This document shows positions 8,994-17,623 of a stretch of 64,000 nucleotides of DNA, piece after piece. Within the stretch, counting starts at the first letter, position 1. The number at the start of each line of letters is the position of its first letter. The notes below the pieces were generated by a model, which did no database searches, was not told where the DNA came from, and saw only the letters and a list, made by a program, of their open reading frames with translations. Both the position numbers and the translations under genes were made by a program. Origin of the DNA: Iodobacter fluviatilis (GTDB lineage Bacteria; Pseudomonadota; Gammaproteobacteria; Burkholderiales; Chitinibacteraceae); the NCBI RefSeq assembly GCF_004194535.1, contig NZ_CP025781.1, positions 1,984,001 through 2,048,000 of the forward strand, read 5' to 3'.

Positions 8994-9769
8994 TTAGTGG
9001 TCAGCCTTTGGGCAAAGCGGCGATGTAAAGCCAAGCCTAAAAAGATGCTGACAAGGGCAAAGCTATAGATATAAGCAATGCTCAGCTCGGGTACGGCATG
9101 GTAATTGCCTGCAAAACCAAGGCGAGCGGCCTCTAATCCATGCGCTACAGGGTTGAGCAACAGCCAGTCACGGTAGGGCTGCGGTACGGTGGCAATGGGG
9201 AACATCACGCCGGAAATCATATACAGCGGCATCATGATTAAATTGATGACCCTGCCCAGCTCTGGGACTAGCTCGCTAAAAATAGAAGCCACCAAACCAA
9301 AGCCCATGCCAACCAGCCATAGCCCAAAAAAAGCCTCGAGTACGGCTAGAGGGTTGCTAGGGGTAATGGGGTGATTAAATAGCGCGGCGCACATTAGCAA
9401 GATGCTGCTGATGATAATCATCAAAAAGCCTTCTAGTGCGCCACGCACCAGCACGGTATCGACTGGTTTTACTTGCCGATAAGCAAATAGTGCCTGGTTG
9501 GCATTGATTGCATTTTTGACCTGTGTGCCGGTGCGGTTAAACATAAAGTAGGCAAGCATGCCAACCATAATCCAGATGGTGGTATCGATGCCGCCGATAT
9601 TGCTTACGCGAATGCCGGTAAAAATAAAAACCAGATAGGCCACATGAAACATTGGCTCGGCCAGCAGCCAAAACCAAGTGGCGCGGCCGGAGAACAGTCG
9701 GCCGACGGCTTCGCGTAGAAAGAGTGCTTTCCATACGGCTAGCGTAATGGCGGATGGACTACGCGCCAT
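8990..9769 (-). CDS. kpsM: Capsule ABC transporter permease KpsM/CtrC
   Basis: 259 residues from ATG 9769 (MARSPSAITLAVWKALFLRE), which matches the usual KpsM start; an upstream in-frame ATG at 9808 would add 13 residues of unlikely sequence. About six hydrophobic segments are visible, with the ABC-2 permease pattern (LLAEPMFHVAYLVFIF, MMPLYMISGVMFPI, LLLNPVAHGLEAAR). It forms the inner-membrane pore with KpsT. First gene of the visible capsule operon. No ops/JUMPstart element is seen upstream. Confidence 0.92.
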   Translation of the reverse strand: MARSPSAITLAVWKALFLREAVGRLFSGRATWFWLLAEPMFHVAYLVFIFTGIRVSNIGGIDTTIWIMVGMLAYFMFNRTGTQVKNAINANQALFAYRQVKPVDTVLVRGALEGFLMIIISSILLMCAALFNHPITPSNPLAVLEAFFGLWLVGMGFGLVASIFSELVPELGRVINLIMMPLYMISGVMFPIATVPQPYRDWLLLNPVAHGLEAARLGFAGNYHAVPELSIAYIYSFALVSIFLGLALHRRFAQRLTTK

Positions 9770-9935
9770 CTTAGTTGCCGTTCTTTGCTGAAAAGTAAAA
9801 CAGCGCATTGAGCGCTGTATCGATAGGTAAAAACACGAGTTTGACCAATACTTAGAGTAGTTTCTTTATTCCACCAAATTATCAAACCAAGAATGGATGC
9901 ATATTAAAAATGTGATGGGGCTGTAAGGATTAATT

Positions 9936-9952
9936 CGTCATTGCTTATGACG
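9936..9952. promoter_or_regulatory. Perfect inverted repeat upstream of kpsM
   Basis: CGTCAT and ATGACG arms separated by five bases, 35-50 bases downstream of the putative capsule promoter. It could be an operator or a leader hairpin. No known binding-site consensus is recognised. Confidence 0.3.
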
Positions 9953-9985
9953 TTAGACGTAAGATTTTTCTTAATTTCATGGCGA

Positions 9986-10015
9986 AATGTAACGTTTTGT
10001 ATCGTGTTGCGTCAA
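9986..10015 (-). promoter_or_regulatory. Possible sigma-70 promoter of the capsule operon
   Basis: On the minus strand TTGACG (10015-10010) and TACATT (9991-9986) are separated by 18 bases, about 220 bases upstream of kpsM. Fit to the consensus is fair. Not experimentally supported. Confidence 0.35.
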
Positions 10016-10083
10016 TGGTATAAATATAGCTTTCTTTGAATTTTATTTACATATTAGAGATTTATTTAAGTCACTGTTTCAGA

Positions 10084-10302
10084 ATGGCATTTTTTGATTT
10101 TTTATCTTGGATGGGTTCACTAAATATTTTTTTATATGCGCTTTTCTGGGGTAATTTAACCTGTTTTTTTGTGCCTAAATATCATTTAGGCAGGCTGTTT
10201 TGGCTGGCTAGCTTAGCTAGGGGGAAGTGTGAAAAAACGGCGTGTAAAGACGGATTTTTACTAGGGTTTTTATGTATTATTACAAGCAGTTTATTTTTGT
10301 AA
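10084..10302 (+). CDS. Possible small membrane protein (doubtful)
   Basis: 72 codons from ATG 10084, with two hydrophobic segments (FLYALFWGNLTCFF and FLLGFLCIITSSLFL) and a short cysteine-containing loop (CEKTAC). It lies in the otherwise non-coding 790-base gap between kpsM and yggX. There is no clear ribosome-binding site, and the segment is AT-rich, which favours chance hydrophobic codons. No family recognised; it may not be a gene. Confidence 0.25.
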   Translation: MAFFDFLSWMGSLNIFLYALFWGNLTCFFVPKYHLGRLFWLASLARGKCEKTACKDGFLLGFLCIITSSLFL

Positions 10303-10559
10303 TTTTTTGTAATTTTTGGAGGGGCTTGCACAAGCCGATGTGTAGTGGGTTGATGATAGGCTTAATGCAATTTGCCAAAGGCTTGATTCAGGCTGTGAAC
10401 TTAGGCTGGCTGATTCTGCTGGGGGCCTTGCCTCTGTTATAATCATGGCTACCTTGGCTGAGTCAACACTTGCTGCTATGCATTTGGCGTTCTTGCCACT
10501 CCCATGCAGCTTTTGTCATTTTCTAGAAACATAAATGTAATATTATTGAGGTGATACTA

Positions 10560-10826
10560 ATGAGCCGCACTGTGAACTGTGTAAAGCTGGGCCGTGAAGC
10601 GGAGGGGATGGATTTCCCGCCATTGCCAGGTGCTTTGGGTAAGAAGGTATTTGAGAATGTGTCTAAAGAAGCATGGCAGGCTTGGATTAAGCACCAAACC
10701 ATGTTGATTAATGAAAACCGTTTGAGCTTGGCTGATCCGCGTGCGCGGCAGTATTTGCAGCAGCAGTTAGAGAATTATTTCTTTGGCGATGGCGCAGAAA
10801 TGCCCGCAGGCTTTGTGCCGCAATAA
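10560..10826 (+). CDS. yggX: Fe(2+)-trafficking / oxidative damage protection protein YggX
   Basis: 88 residues, the standard YggX length, with the family start [11 protein letters not shown] and the conserved [11 protein letters not shown] and [13 protein letters not shown] segments. ATG 10560 follows a GAGGTGA ribosome-binding site; a GTG nine bases upstream is a weaker choice. YggX is a small cytosolic protein that protects iron-sulfur enzymes and is linked to labile iron. It stands alone and is followed by a strong terminator. Confidence 0.95.
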   Translation: MSRTVNCVKLGREAEGMDFPPLPGALGKKVFENVSKEAWQAWIKHQTMLINENRLSLADPRARQYLQQQLENYFFGDGAEMPAGFVPQ

Positions 10827-10834
10827 TTCTTAAG

Positions 10835-10866
10835 CACAGGCCACTTAGAGTGGCCTGTGTTGTTTC
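10835..10866 (+). terminator. Rho-independent terminator after yggX
   Basis: Perfect 11-base stem CACAGGCCACT / AGTGGCCTGTG with a three-base loop, followed by TTGTTTCT. It starts 8 bases after the yggX stop. Confidence 0.85.
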
Positions 10867-11143
10867 TGCTGTAGGCGGCAGAGTATTTTTATTAGAAAGT
10901 GTGTGTAGGGTGGGTGAAGCGCAATCTCATAAATATAGATAGGGTTGGCAAAGGCGGTTTAGGTGACCTGCGTTAATGTATGGCGTGGTTAAAAAACGTG
11001 CTTACGCTATAAATGTTTTAATTGGCAGAGTTGGCGTGAAATTCGCGATTGAATTTGAAGCTTAAAATTGGCTCGAAACCTTATCCATTCTAGGGTTTTA
11101 TTTATTCCTGACAGCGTGTAACGCTATACCAAAGCGAAGAAAG
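10867..11143. other. Intergenic leader before ppk1
   Basis: No convincing gene. The segment near 10905 (GTAGGGTGGGTGAAGCGCAA) resembles a decayed copy of the GTGGGTTAGCG-type intergenic repeats common in many bacterial genomes. The ppk1 promoter must lie here, but no strong -35/-10 pair or Pho box was seen. Confidence 0.3.
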
Positions 11144-13222
11144 ATGAGTTACAAACCTACAGACAATCAGTTAATGCTCAATCGTGAAATGGGGTTATTG
11201 GAGTTCAATCGCCGAGTATTGGCTCAGGCGGAGGACGCTAGTAATCCTTTGTTGGAACGTCTGAAGTTTTTGTGCATTGTTTCGTCCAATTTGGATGAGT
11301 TTTTTGAAGTGCGGGTAGCGTGGCTTAAAGAAAATATTTGTCATAACCCCACGCGTTTACTGCCAGAAGGCATGACTCCGCAGCAGGCTTTTGAGTTGGT
11401 GACGCGGGAAGCGCATGATTTAGTGGATCGCCAATATAGCTTGCTGCTAGAGGTGCTGTTCCCCGCGCTGGCTAAAGAGGGGATTCATTTTTTCCGCCGC
11501 AGCGTGTGGAGTGATGAGCAGCGCGAATGGGTGCGTGATTTCTTTTTCCGCGAGTTGATGCCGATTCTAACGCCGATTGGGCTTGATCCTTCGCATCCTT
11601 TCCCGCGAGTACTTAACAAATCCCTCAATTTCATTGTTGAGCTAGAAGGCAACGACGCGTTTGGCCGTAGCTCGGGGATTGCCATTGTGCAAGCGCCGCG
11701 TATTTTGCCGCGCTTTGTAAAAATGCCGAATGAGATTTCTGGTGTGGAAAACGGCTTTGTTTTCTTATCTTCCATTTTGCATGCGCATGTGGATGAGTTG
11801 TTTTCTGGCATGCAGGTGCTGGGTTGTTATCAATTCCGCGTGACGCGCGATTCTGATGTATCGGTGGATGATGATGATCTAAAAGACTTACGTGCAGCGT
11901 TAAAAGGCGAGTTGTCGCAACGCTCTTATGGCGATGCTGTGCGTTTAGAGCTGGCGGATAACTGCCCTAAGCATTTACAAGATTTCTTGCGTGATCAGTT
12001 TGGTTTAAAAGATGCTGATTTATATCGCGTAAACGGGCCAGTAAATTTAGTGCGCTTGATGCAAGTGCCAGATCAGGTTGATCGATCAGATCTAAAGTTT
12101 GAACCGTTTGTACCGGGGATTCCTTCGGAGCTACGCAAGCAGCCAGATATGTTTGCCGCGATTCGCCAAGGCGATATTTTATTGCATCACCCCTACCAAA
12201 GTTTCACCCCCGTGATTGATTTGCTGCAGCAGGCAGCAAGGGACCCACAGGTGGTGGCGATTAAGATGACGGTTTATCGTACCGGCACTGAGTCAGCTTT
12301 GATGGAAGCCTTAAGCGAGGCGGCAGGGCGTGGTAAAGAAGTCACGGCGGTGGTTGAGTTGATGGCGCGCTTTGATGAAGAAGCCAATATTAACTGGGCT
12401 GCCAAGCTAGAGCTGGCAGGTGTGCACGTGGTGTATGGCGTATATGGCTATAAAACCCACGCCAAGATGTTGCTGATTGTGCGCCGAGAGGAAGGGCGCT
12501 TAAACCGCTATGCCCATGTTGGCACAGGTAATTACCATCCGCGTACCACTAAGCTGTACACCGATTTTGGCTTGATGACGACGAATGAAGAAATCGTCAG
12601 CGATGTGAATGATGTGTTTATGCAGCTTACCGGCCTTGGCTTGGCTGGCGATCATCATCAGCTATGGCAAGCGCCGTTTACTTTGCAGCCGAATATTTTA
12701 AAGTATATCGATAAAGAAATTGCCCACGCCAAGGAAGGGCGTAAGGCGGTCATTATCGCAAAAATGAATGCGCTCTTAGAGCCTACGGTGATCGATAAGC
12801 TGTATCAGGCATCGCAAGCGGGGGTGACGATTCACCTGATCGTGCGCGGGGTGTGTGCACTGCGCCCAGGTATTCCTGGGGTGTCGGACAATATTCGGGT
12901 TCGATCGATTATTGGGCGCTTATTAGAGCATCATCGCGTGTTTTATTTTTATAACGATGGTGCTGAAGATGTGTATTTGTCTTCTGCCGACTGGATGGGG
13001 CGTAATTTATTCCGCCGCATTGAGATTGCTTTCCCGATCTTAAATCCAAAAGTAAAACGTCGTGTGATTCGTGAAAGCCTACGCCCTTGTTTAGTGGACA
13101 ACACCCAAGCTTGGGAAATGTTGTCGGATGGCCGCTATCGTCGCAAGACGGCGCGTGGCGGTAAATCACGCTCTTCACAAGCAACTCTATTGGCAGAATT
13201 GACGGCTACGCCACGTAGTTAA
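11144..13222 (+). CDS. ppk1: Polyphosphate kinase 1
   Basis: 692 residues, typical for PPK1, which reversibly polymerises the gamma-phosphate of ATP into polyphosphate. The N-terminal domain (NREMGLLEFNRRVL, SSNLDEFFEVRVAWLK) and head domain are complete. The catalytic histidine expected to be phosphorylated is H439 in YKTHAKML (E. coli H435), followed by YAHVGTGNYHPRTTK; a second phospholipase D-like active-site segment is SADWMGRNLFRRIE. Upstream TAACGC..AGCGAAGAAAG supplies a moderate ribosome-binding site. sixA lies downstream beyond an inverted-repeat element. Confidence 0.95.
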   Translation: MSYKPTDNQLMLNREMGLLEFNRRVLAQAEDASNPLLERLKFLCIVSSNLDEFFEVRVAWLKENICHNPTRLLPEGMTPQQAFELVTREAHDLVDRQYSLLLEVLFPALAKEGIHFFRRSVWSDEQREWVRDFFFRELMPILTPIGLDPSHPFPRVLNKSLNFIVELEGNDAFGRSSGIAIVQAPRILPRFVKMPNEISGVENGFVFLSSILHAHVDELFSGMQVLGCYQFRVTRDSDVSVDDDDLKDLRAALKGELSQRSYGDAVRLELADNCPKHLQDFLRDQFGLKDADLYRVNGPVNLVRLMQVPDQVDRSDLKFEPFVPGIPSELRKQPDMFAAIRQGDILLHHPYQSFTPVIDLLQQAARDPQVVAIKMTVYRTGTESALMEALSEAAGRGKEVTAVVELMARFDEEANINWAAKLELAGVHVVYGVYGYKTHAKMLLIVRREEGRLNRYAHVGTGNYHPRTTKLYTDFGLMTTNEEIVSDVNDVFMQLTGLGLAGDHHQLWQAPFTLQPNILKYIDKEIAHAKEGRKAVIIAKMNALLEPTVIDKLYQASQAGVTIHLIVRGVCALRPGIPGVSDNIRVRSIIGRLLEHHRVFYFYNDGAEDVYLSSADWMGRNLFRRIEIAFPILNPKVKRRVIRESLRPCLVDNTQAWEMLSDGRYRRKTARGGKSRSSQATLLAELTATPRS

Positions 13223-13271
13223 GTTTAGGGGATAAAAGCGGGTGTTTTCCTAGAGGGAGTGCTTACTTGCT

Positions 13272-13439
13272 CTAGCAGCCTGTCGGACTTAGCATCAGCC
13301 AGCTGCAAAATCACCTGATCGGCCTATATTTCACCAGATTTTTGACCAATAACTCGTTATTGGCGCTGCAAATCCGGCAAAATCTGGTCTCGACCATGCG
13401 ATTTTTCGCTTCGACCGTCTAAGTCCGACAGGCTGCTAG
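13272..13439. repeat. 168-bp inverted-repeat (MITE-like) element
   Basis: The ends are a perfect 21-base inverted repeat, CTAGCAGCCTGTCGGACTTAG (positions 13272-13292) against 13419-13439. The interior continues to pair imperfectly (CACCAGATTTT with AAAATCTGGT), and the centre is CCAATAA-CTCG-TTATTGG. The whole unit can fold into one long hairpin. It has no coding capacity and sits between ppk1 and sixA. It could be a non-autonomous mobile element or an intergenic REP-like repeat. CTAG at both tips is part of the inverted repeat and may reflect a target duplication. Confidence 0.75.
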
Positions 13440-13541
13440 GCGATTCGCTTTTGATGATCTTGGTTCAATTTGATGTGAATGGCCTGTGATGCTTGTGGGG
13501 GAGGCTGCCCCAGTTTATTCCATCGTATAAAGGCGTAGTTT

Positions 13542-14000
13542 GTGGATTTAATTTTGTGGCGTCATGCCGAAGCGGAAGAGGGCGAAAACGATTTGCTTTG
13601 TCCGCTGACGGCTAAAGGACGCAAGCAGGCCGAGAAAATGGCAGCTTGGTTGAATAAACGTTTAAATGGTGCTGCGCTTACGGTGATTTCTAGTGAGGCA
13701 TTACGCAGCCAAGAAACCGCTAGGGCATTAAGTAAGCAATTTAAAATCGATGCAAGGCTTAATCCTGGTGCGCGTGCCGCCACTTATTTAGAGGTGAGTA
13801 ATTGGCCGCGTGAAACGGGTAAGGTACTGGTCTTGGTTGGCCATCAGACTGAGCTTGGGCATGCCGCTGCGGTACTGATGGCAGGTAAAGAATTAGATTG
13901 GAATGTGCGCCGTGGTGGCTGTTGGTGGCTACAAAGGCGGGTTAGAGCGGGACAAATTAGTTACTTGCTGCGGGCGGTCATGTCGCCTGATCTTTTGTAA
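13542..14000 (+). CDS. sixA: Phosphohistidine phosphatase SixA
   Basis: 152 residues of the histidine phosphatase superfamily. The catalytic RHA motif lies at residues 7-9 (LILWRHAEAEEGE), the second conserved segment is VISSEALRSQETA, and the second catalytic histidine is in VLVGHQTELG. SixA removes phosphate from phosphohistidine proteins such as ArcB or the nitrogen phosphotransferase system. Translation starts at GTG 13542; an ATG start would remove the catalytic strand. The neighbourhood with ppk1 suggests a phosphate-related context but no operon. Confidence 0.9.
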   Translation: MDLILWRHAEAEEGENDLLCPLTAKGRKQAEKMAAWLNKRLNGAALTVISSEALRSQETARALSKQFKIDARLNPGARAATYLEVSNWPRETGKVLVLVGHQTELGHAAAVLMAGKELDWNVRRGGCWWLQRRVRAGQISYLLRAVMSPDLL

Positions 14001-14245
14001 GTATTTTTTTACTATTTTACTTTGGCTAAAGGTGGGGCGAGGGCTTTTACTTGGCTTTAGCGCAGTTTTGGTGAGTTTTTTACTTGTTTTACGGAGATAA
14101 GTAAGGAATTGTTTATCTTTGTGTCTTTTATGTTACTTGCATGGACAATTCGTATCTTGTTTTAAGTCAATTAGCAGGTAATTATTCCAATGTATTGTAT
14201 TGCCATCGCGTAATATGCTATTGCAACTTACTCGGGGGCATTAAA

Positions 14246-14410
14246 ATGCTAATTCATACGCAAGTCCGTAAACCCGTTGTTCCTGTTCGTGATGCTTCAG
14301 CGCCACCTAGTTTCTTTGAACGTAATAAAAGTTCTGCGCCCTTTGCGTGGATCGCTTTCTCTGATGAAGCTAAACCGTCTGCTCCACCGAAAAAACAAGC
14401 GGTGAAATAA
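14246..14410 (+). CDS. Small basic proline-rich protein of unknown function
   Basis: 54 residues from ATG 14246, preceded by GGGGG about 7 bases upstream. A longer frame from 14141 exists, but its first 35 residues look random. Composition is rich in Pro, Ala, Lys and Ser (SAPPSFFERNKSSAPFAW, PSAPPKKQAVK). There is no membrane segment or recognised domain. A strong terminator starts 3 bases after the stop, which supports expression as a short transcript. Function unknown. Confidence 0.5.
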   Translation: MLIHTQVRKPVVPVRDASAPPSFFERNKSSAPFAWIAFSDEAKPSAPPKKQAVK

Positions 14411-14412
14411 GC

Positions 14413-14441
14413 AAAACGGCTGCAAGATGCAGCCGTTTTTT
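14413..14441. terminator. Bidirectional terminator between the small gene and hemY
   Basis: AACGGCTGCA / TGCAGCCGTT stem with AGA loop. T6 follows on the plus strand and a T4 tract on the minus strand, so it can end both convergent transcripts. Confidence 0.85.
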
Positions 14442-14450
14442 GTCTTAGCG

Positions 14451-15656
14451 CTACAGCAAGCTAGCCTGCGGTAAGGCCAAGGACAAACTGGCACGATAAT
14501 GCTTGCTAGCGACATCATTTTTATCTAGCGAATCTAATAACTCCGCCAATTCCGCATGGGCAACCGCCGTAGGATGCACAGCAATGCTGGCTTCTAGATA
14601 CGTTTGTGCTTTACCCCAGAGTGCGCTTGCACGGCAGAGCCTGCCCAAGGTCAGTAGCAGTAAATGATCTTTAGGGTGTTGCTTCAGCCAGAGTTCAGCT
14701 TGTTGTAGCTGAGAGATCAAAGCTTCGCCCGTTAAGCCAAGTAAGCCATAGCGCCCCGCTAACGTGCTGGACCATTCATTACGCAGCGTTTCTTCAATCA
14801 AGATGCGGGCAAAGGCAGGCTCACCTTGCTGCTTATGGCTGTCGGCTACGGCTTCTACCAGCTGCGGCAGGGTTTTATCGCCGCTTGGCAGCTTATGCCA
14901 CCAGTCTTGTAATTGCTGGCTGGATAAAGGCTGCTGCTTTAGCTTTAGCAAATAAGCTTGATTGCGGATGCGTCTTGCTTGCTCTGCATCTACGGCTTCG
15001 CTTTTGGCTAGCTGCTCTACCAAACGTAAAATAGCGTCTGGGTTTTCTTCACGTAAGCGCAAACGTAGCTCTAATTGCAGAGCGGCAGTGAGCTTGGGTG
15101 AGATTTGCCTTGCTGCGGCAAGGGCATTACTCGCATCGCTATAGCGGCGCTCATCCAGATAAAGTTCAGCTGCCATCATGGCTGCAGATAAGTGCTGATT
15201 GCCAAAACGCTGTTGAAGTTTTTCTAAGTATTGATCTCGGCGAGCAAAATCACGCATTTGATGCGCAGCTCGCGTGGCCAATAGCGCATTCACGGCGAAG
15301 GCATCGTTATTCTCGCTATTATTGAGCGCCTCACCAGCTAGCCGCTCAGCACGTTGATAGCGGCCTTCAAAAAAGGCTAAGCGCGCTTCACGCTCTAGTT
15401 GAATGGAGGCATCTCTTTGCTGACGTTCGCGGTATTGCTTAACCCGTTGTGGCAAGCCGCCAAATTCGGCGATTAGCCTTAGCAGTAAATACAGCAGGGT
15501 AATGGTTGCCAAGGTCAGCATGGCGAACACATTCAGCGATATTTCAATACGCCAAGGTGGCAAAAACAGGAGTACATAGCCGGTATTCAGCTGGGCAAAT
15601 AGGGTCAGGCCGACTGCCAGCGCAAATAGGGCGATGATCCAAAATAGGATTCTCAT
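14451..15656 (-). CDS. hemY: HemY-like haem-biosynthesis-associated TPR protein
   Basis: 401 residues. Two N-terminal membrane helices (ILFWIIALFALAVGLTLFAQL and LNVFAMLTLATITLLYLLLRL) are followed by TPR helices (AERLAGEALNNSE, ADSHKQQGEPAFARILIEETL, AHAELAELLDSLD). This is the proteobacterial HemY of hemCDXY operons, not the protoporphyrinogen oxidase of the same name. It is thought to be an inner-membrane scaffold in late haem synthesis; the biochemical role is unsettled. Last gene of hemC-hemD-hemX-hemY, ending at the bidirectional terminator. Confidence 0.88.
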   Translation of the reverse strand: MRILFWIIALFALAVGLTLFAQLNTGYVLLFLPPWRIEISLNVFAMLTLATITLLYLLLRLIAEFGGLPQRVKQYRERQQRDASIQLEREARLAFFEGRYQRAERLAGEALNNSENNDAFAVNALLATRAAHQMRDFARRDQYLEKLQQRFGNQHLSAAMMAAELYLDERRYSDASNALAAARQISPKLTAALQLELRLRLREENPDAILRLVEQLAKSEAVDAEQARRIRNQAYLLKLKQQPLSSQQLQDWWHKLPSGDKTLPQLVEAVADSHKQQGEPAFARILIEETLRNEWSSTLAGRYGLLGLTGEALISQLQQAELWLKQHPKDHLLLLTLGRLCRASALWGKAQTYLEASIAVHPTAVAHAELAELLDSLDKNDVASKHYRASLSLALPQASLL

Positions 15657-15714
15657 CGGATAGCCTTAGGTGTAGCCGTAAAAGTGAGCGTTAAGCTGAT
15701 GCGGCAAAGCGTGG

Positions 15715-16755
15715 TCATTGCTTAGCCCTTTCTGCAATCGTGCGTGCGCTGCGAACGGCGGCCAAACTAGTGCCCAGCTCTGGCAAGGTAATCACTAAAT
15801 CTTGTGAGTGCAGTTGCTTAAGCGTGGCAATAGAGGTGGCGGTTTGGGGGGATTTTTGATCGAAGTATTGCTCTAAATAACGTAACGCGGCGGCAAGATC
15901 GCTGCGGTAACTGGTTTCATCTTTTAGCATCAGCGTGGTGCGGGCGTCTAATAATCTGAGCTTAATGTTTTCGCGCAGGAAAAAGCCCTGCTCTGGGGAT
16001 AGCAGCATGGCTTCCGGTTTATCCATTCGGCGAATTTTAATCAGCTGCTTAAGCTGGTGCCAGAGATCATCAGAAAAACGCCCAAATGCGGTGATGCTGA
16101 CTGATTCCTCGGCCTGAGGCGGGGCCTGGCGATAGCTATCAATGGCTAAGGGTAAGTCATCTAGCCCTGAAATCAGGCTATCGATCTTGGCGCTAATGCC
16201 AATGGTGTCTACATAAGGTAGTGCTTTTAGCGTATCAATATCGCGAGTAATGCTTTGGCGCAGGCTGATAAGCTCAGGGCGATTGAGCTGAGTGAGTTTT
16301 TGATCGATATTGGCCAGTGCCAACAGGGCTCCATTGATATTGCCGCCTAATTGCAATTGCTGGCTGGCAAAACCCAAGATTTGTTCGATTTCTGATAAGG
16401 CGCGGTGTGTTTCGTTATGCGTAAGTGCCTCATACATATTATTTAGGGCTTGCTGCTGATTTAGAGATTCAGCTTGCTTGGCTTCAAGCAAAGACAGCTT
16501 GCCGACAAATTGCTGCTGTAATTTAGTATTTTCGGCGAGTTGCTGCGTCAGTTGGCTGGCGCTGGTTTTATTATTGGCGAGTTGGCGGCTTACATCCAGC
16601 TTGAGCTGCTCCATAGCCTGCTGTTGGTATAGCCATACGCCGCCTGAGGCAATTAAGGCTGCAGTACTAAGCACAATGGCCGTTTGAGGAATAAAACGAC
16701 GGCTGGGAGTTTGCAGTGCCGCAGAAAGTGATTCTTGAGAAGTATCCTGAGTCAT
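15715..16755 (-). CDS. hemX: HemX-like membrane protein
   Basis: 346 residues. A cytoplasmic N-terminus is followed by one membrane helix (residues about 25-45, TAIVLSTAALIASGGVWLYQQ), coiled coil (about 50-115) and the HemX domain (LALANIDQKLTQLN, IRRMDKPEAMLLSPEQGFFLRENIKLRLLDAR). The last motif is characteristic of proteobacterial HemX. It is often annotated as a uroporphyrinogen methyltransferase, but it lacks that enzyme fold. It lies 14 bases after hemD and 58 before hemY, supporting one operon. Confidence 0.9.
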   Translation of the reverse strand: MTQDTSQESLSAALQTPSRRFIPQTAIVLSTAALIASGGVWLYQQQAMEQLKLDVSRQLANNKTSASQLTQQLAENTKLQQQFVGKLSLLEAKQAESLNQQQALNNMYEALTHNETHRALSEIEQILGFASQQLQLGGNINGALLALANIDQKLTQLNRPELISLRQSITRDIDTLKALPYVDTIGISAKIDSLISGLDDLPLAIDSYRQAPPQAEESVSITAFGRFSDDLWHQLKQLIKIRRMDKPEAMLLSPEQGFFLRENIKLRLLDARTTLMLKDETSYRSDLAAALRYLEQYFDQKSPQTATSIATLKQLHSQDLVITLPELGTSLAAVRSARTIAERAKQ

Positions 16756-16769
16756 CTTGGTCTGGTTTC

Positions 16770-17531
16770 CTAGCGGGGATGGGTGAAGTGCTGATGTAGG
16801 CCACGTAAAATACCGTTATCCCCCGCATCTGTTAGTTCTATTTGTTTGGCACCTAAAGCGATCAGTGACTCTGCAATGCGCGGATGAGGCACGAAATATA
16901 TGCGTGATTGTAACGCTTGCAGCGCACCATCTCCAGCGAGCTGAAATAAGTGTTGCGCCGCTTCAGAGCTAGAAATGACGATGCCATCGCAGCCAGCGGC
17001 TAATTCGGCATTTAAGCGTGCTAGATCAAAGTGGGGAGGCTGTCTTTGGTAGGCGCTGATCAAGGTGATCTGTGCTCCCTGCTCTTGTAAGGCTTTAGGT
17101 AATAACTCACGACCACCATTGCCGCGAAATATGACAATTTTTTTATTTTGTAAGTTTTGCATGGCAGGCTCAAGTAACAAGCCCTCACTATCAAATTGAC
17201 TGCTTGGGCAGATAATTTGTTCCACACCTAGTTCTTTGGCACGGCGCTCGCTACCTGGGCCAACAACGGCAATCGGTAAATCTTTTGGCCACTGCGGTAA
17301 TTGTGCAAACACGGCATCTAACGCCGATGGGCTAACAAAGATCGCTAAATCAAATTGCGCTAAGTTAGCTAAAGCCGCCACTAGCGAGGCTGGATCGGCG
17401 GCGGGGGCAATTTCCAGTAGTGGCATTGCTACCGCTTCTGCGCCAGCCTCATTGAGTAGTGTGATTAAGCCGACAGCTTGCTGGCTGGGGCGAGTTACCC
17501 ACAGGCGCAGACCTTCAAGAGTTTGGCTCAT
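16770..17531 (-). CDS. hemD: Uroporphyrinogen-III synthase
   Basis: 253 residues, the normal size for HemD, which cyclises hydroxymethylbilane to uroporphyrinogen III with inversion of ring D. The two-lobed pattern is visible: LWVTRPSQQAVGLITLL in lobe 1, IFVSPSALDAVF, then IVIFRGNGGRELLPKAL and GIVISSSEAAQHLF in lobe 2. Sequence conservation is low in this family, so context helps: it directly follows hemC (92-base gap) and precedes hemX. Confidence 0.92.
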   Translation of the reverse strand: MSQTLEGLRLWVTRPSQQAVGLITLLNEAGAEAVAMPLLEIAPAADPASLVAALANLAQFDLAIFVSPSALDAVFAQLPQWPKDLPIAVVGPGSERRAKELGVEQIICPSSQFDSEGLLLEPAMQNLQNKKIVIFRGNGGRELLPKALQEQGAQITLISAYQRQPPHFDLARLNAELAAGCDGIVISSSEAAQHLFQLAGDGALQALQSRIYFVPHPRIAESLIALGAKQIELTDAGDNGILRGLHQHFTHPR

Positions 17532-17623
17532 AGTCGTGCCCTAGAAATGTAGCGTGGAGAAATAGCCAGCCCTCTAAGCATCAAGTTAGTCAAGGCCACG
17601 CAAGATAAATCGCCTGAGGCGGG

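Noticed and set aside
9770-9808. Upstream start for kpsM
   Set aside because: It adds 13 residues not seen in KpsM proteins and has no better ribosome-binding site.
14141-14245. N-terminal extension of the small basic protein
   Set aside because: Cys/Tyr-rich random-looking residues and no ribosome-binding site; the second ATG has GGGGG upstream.
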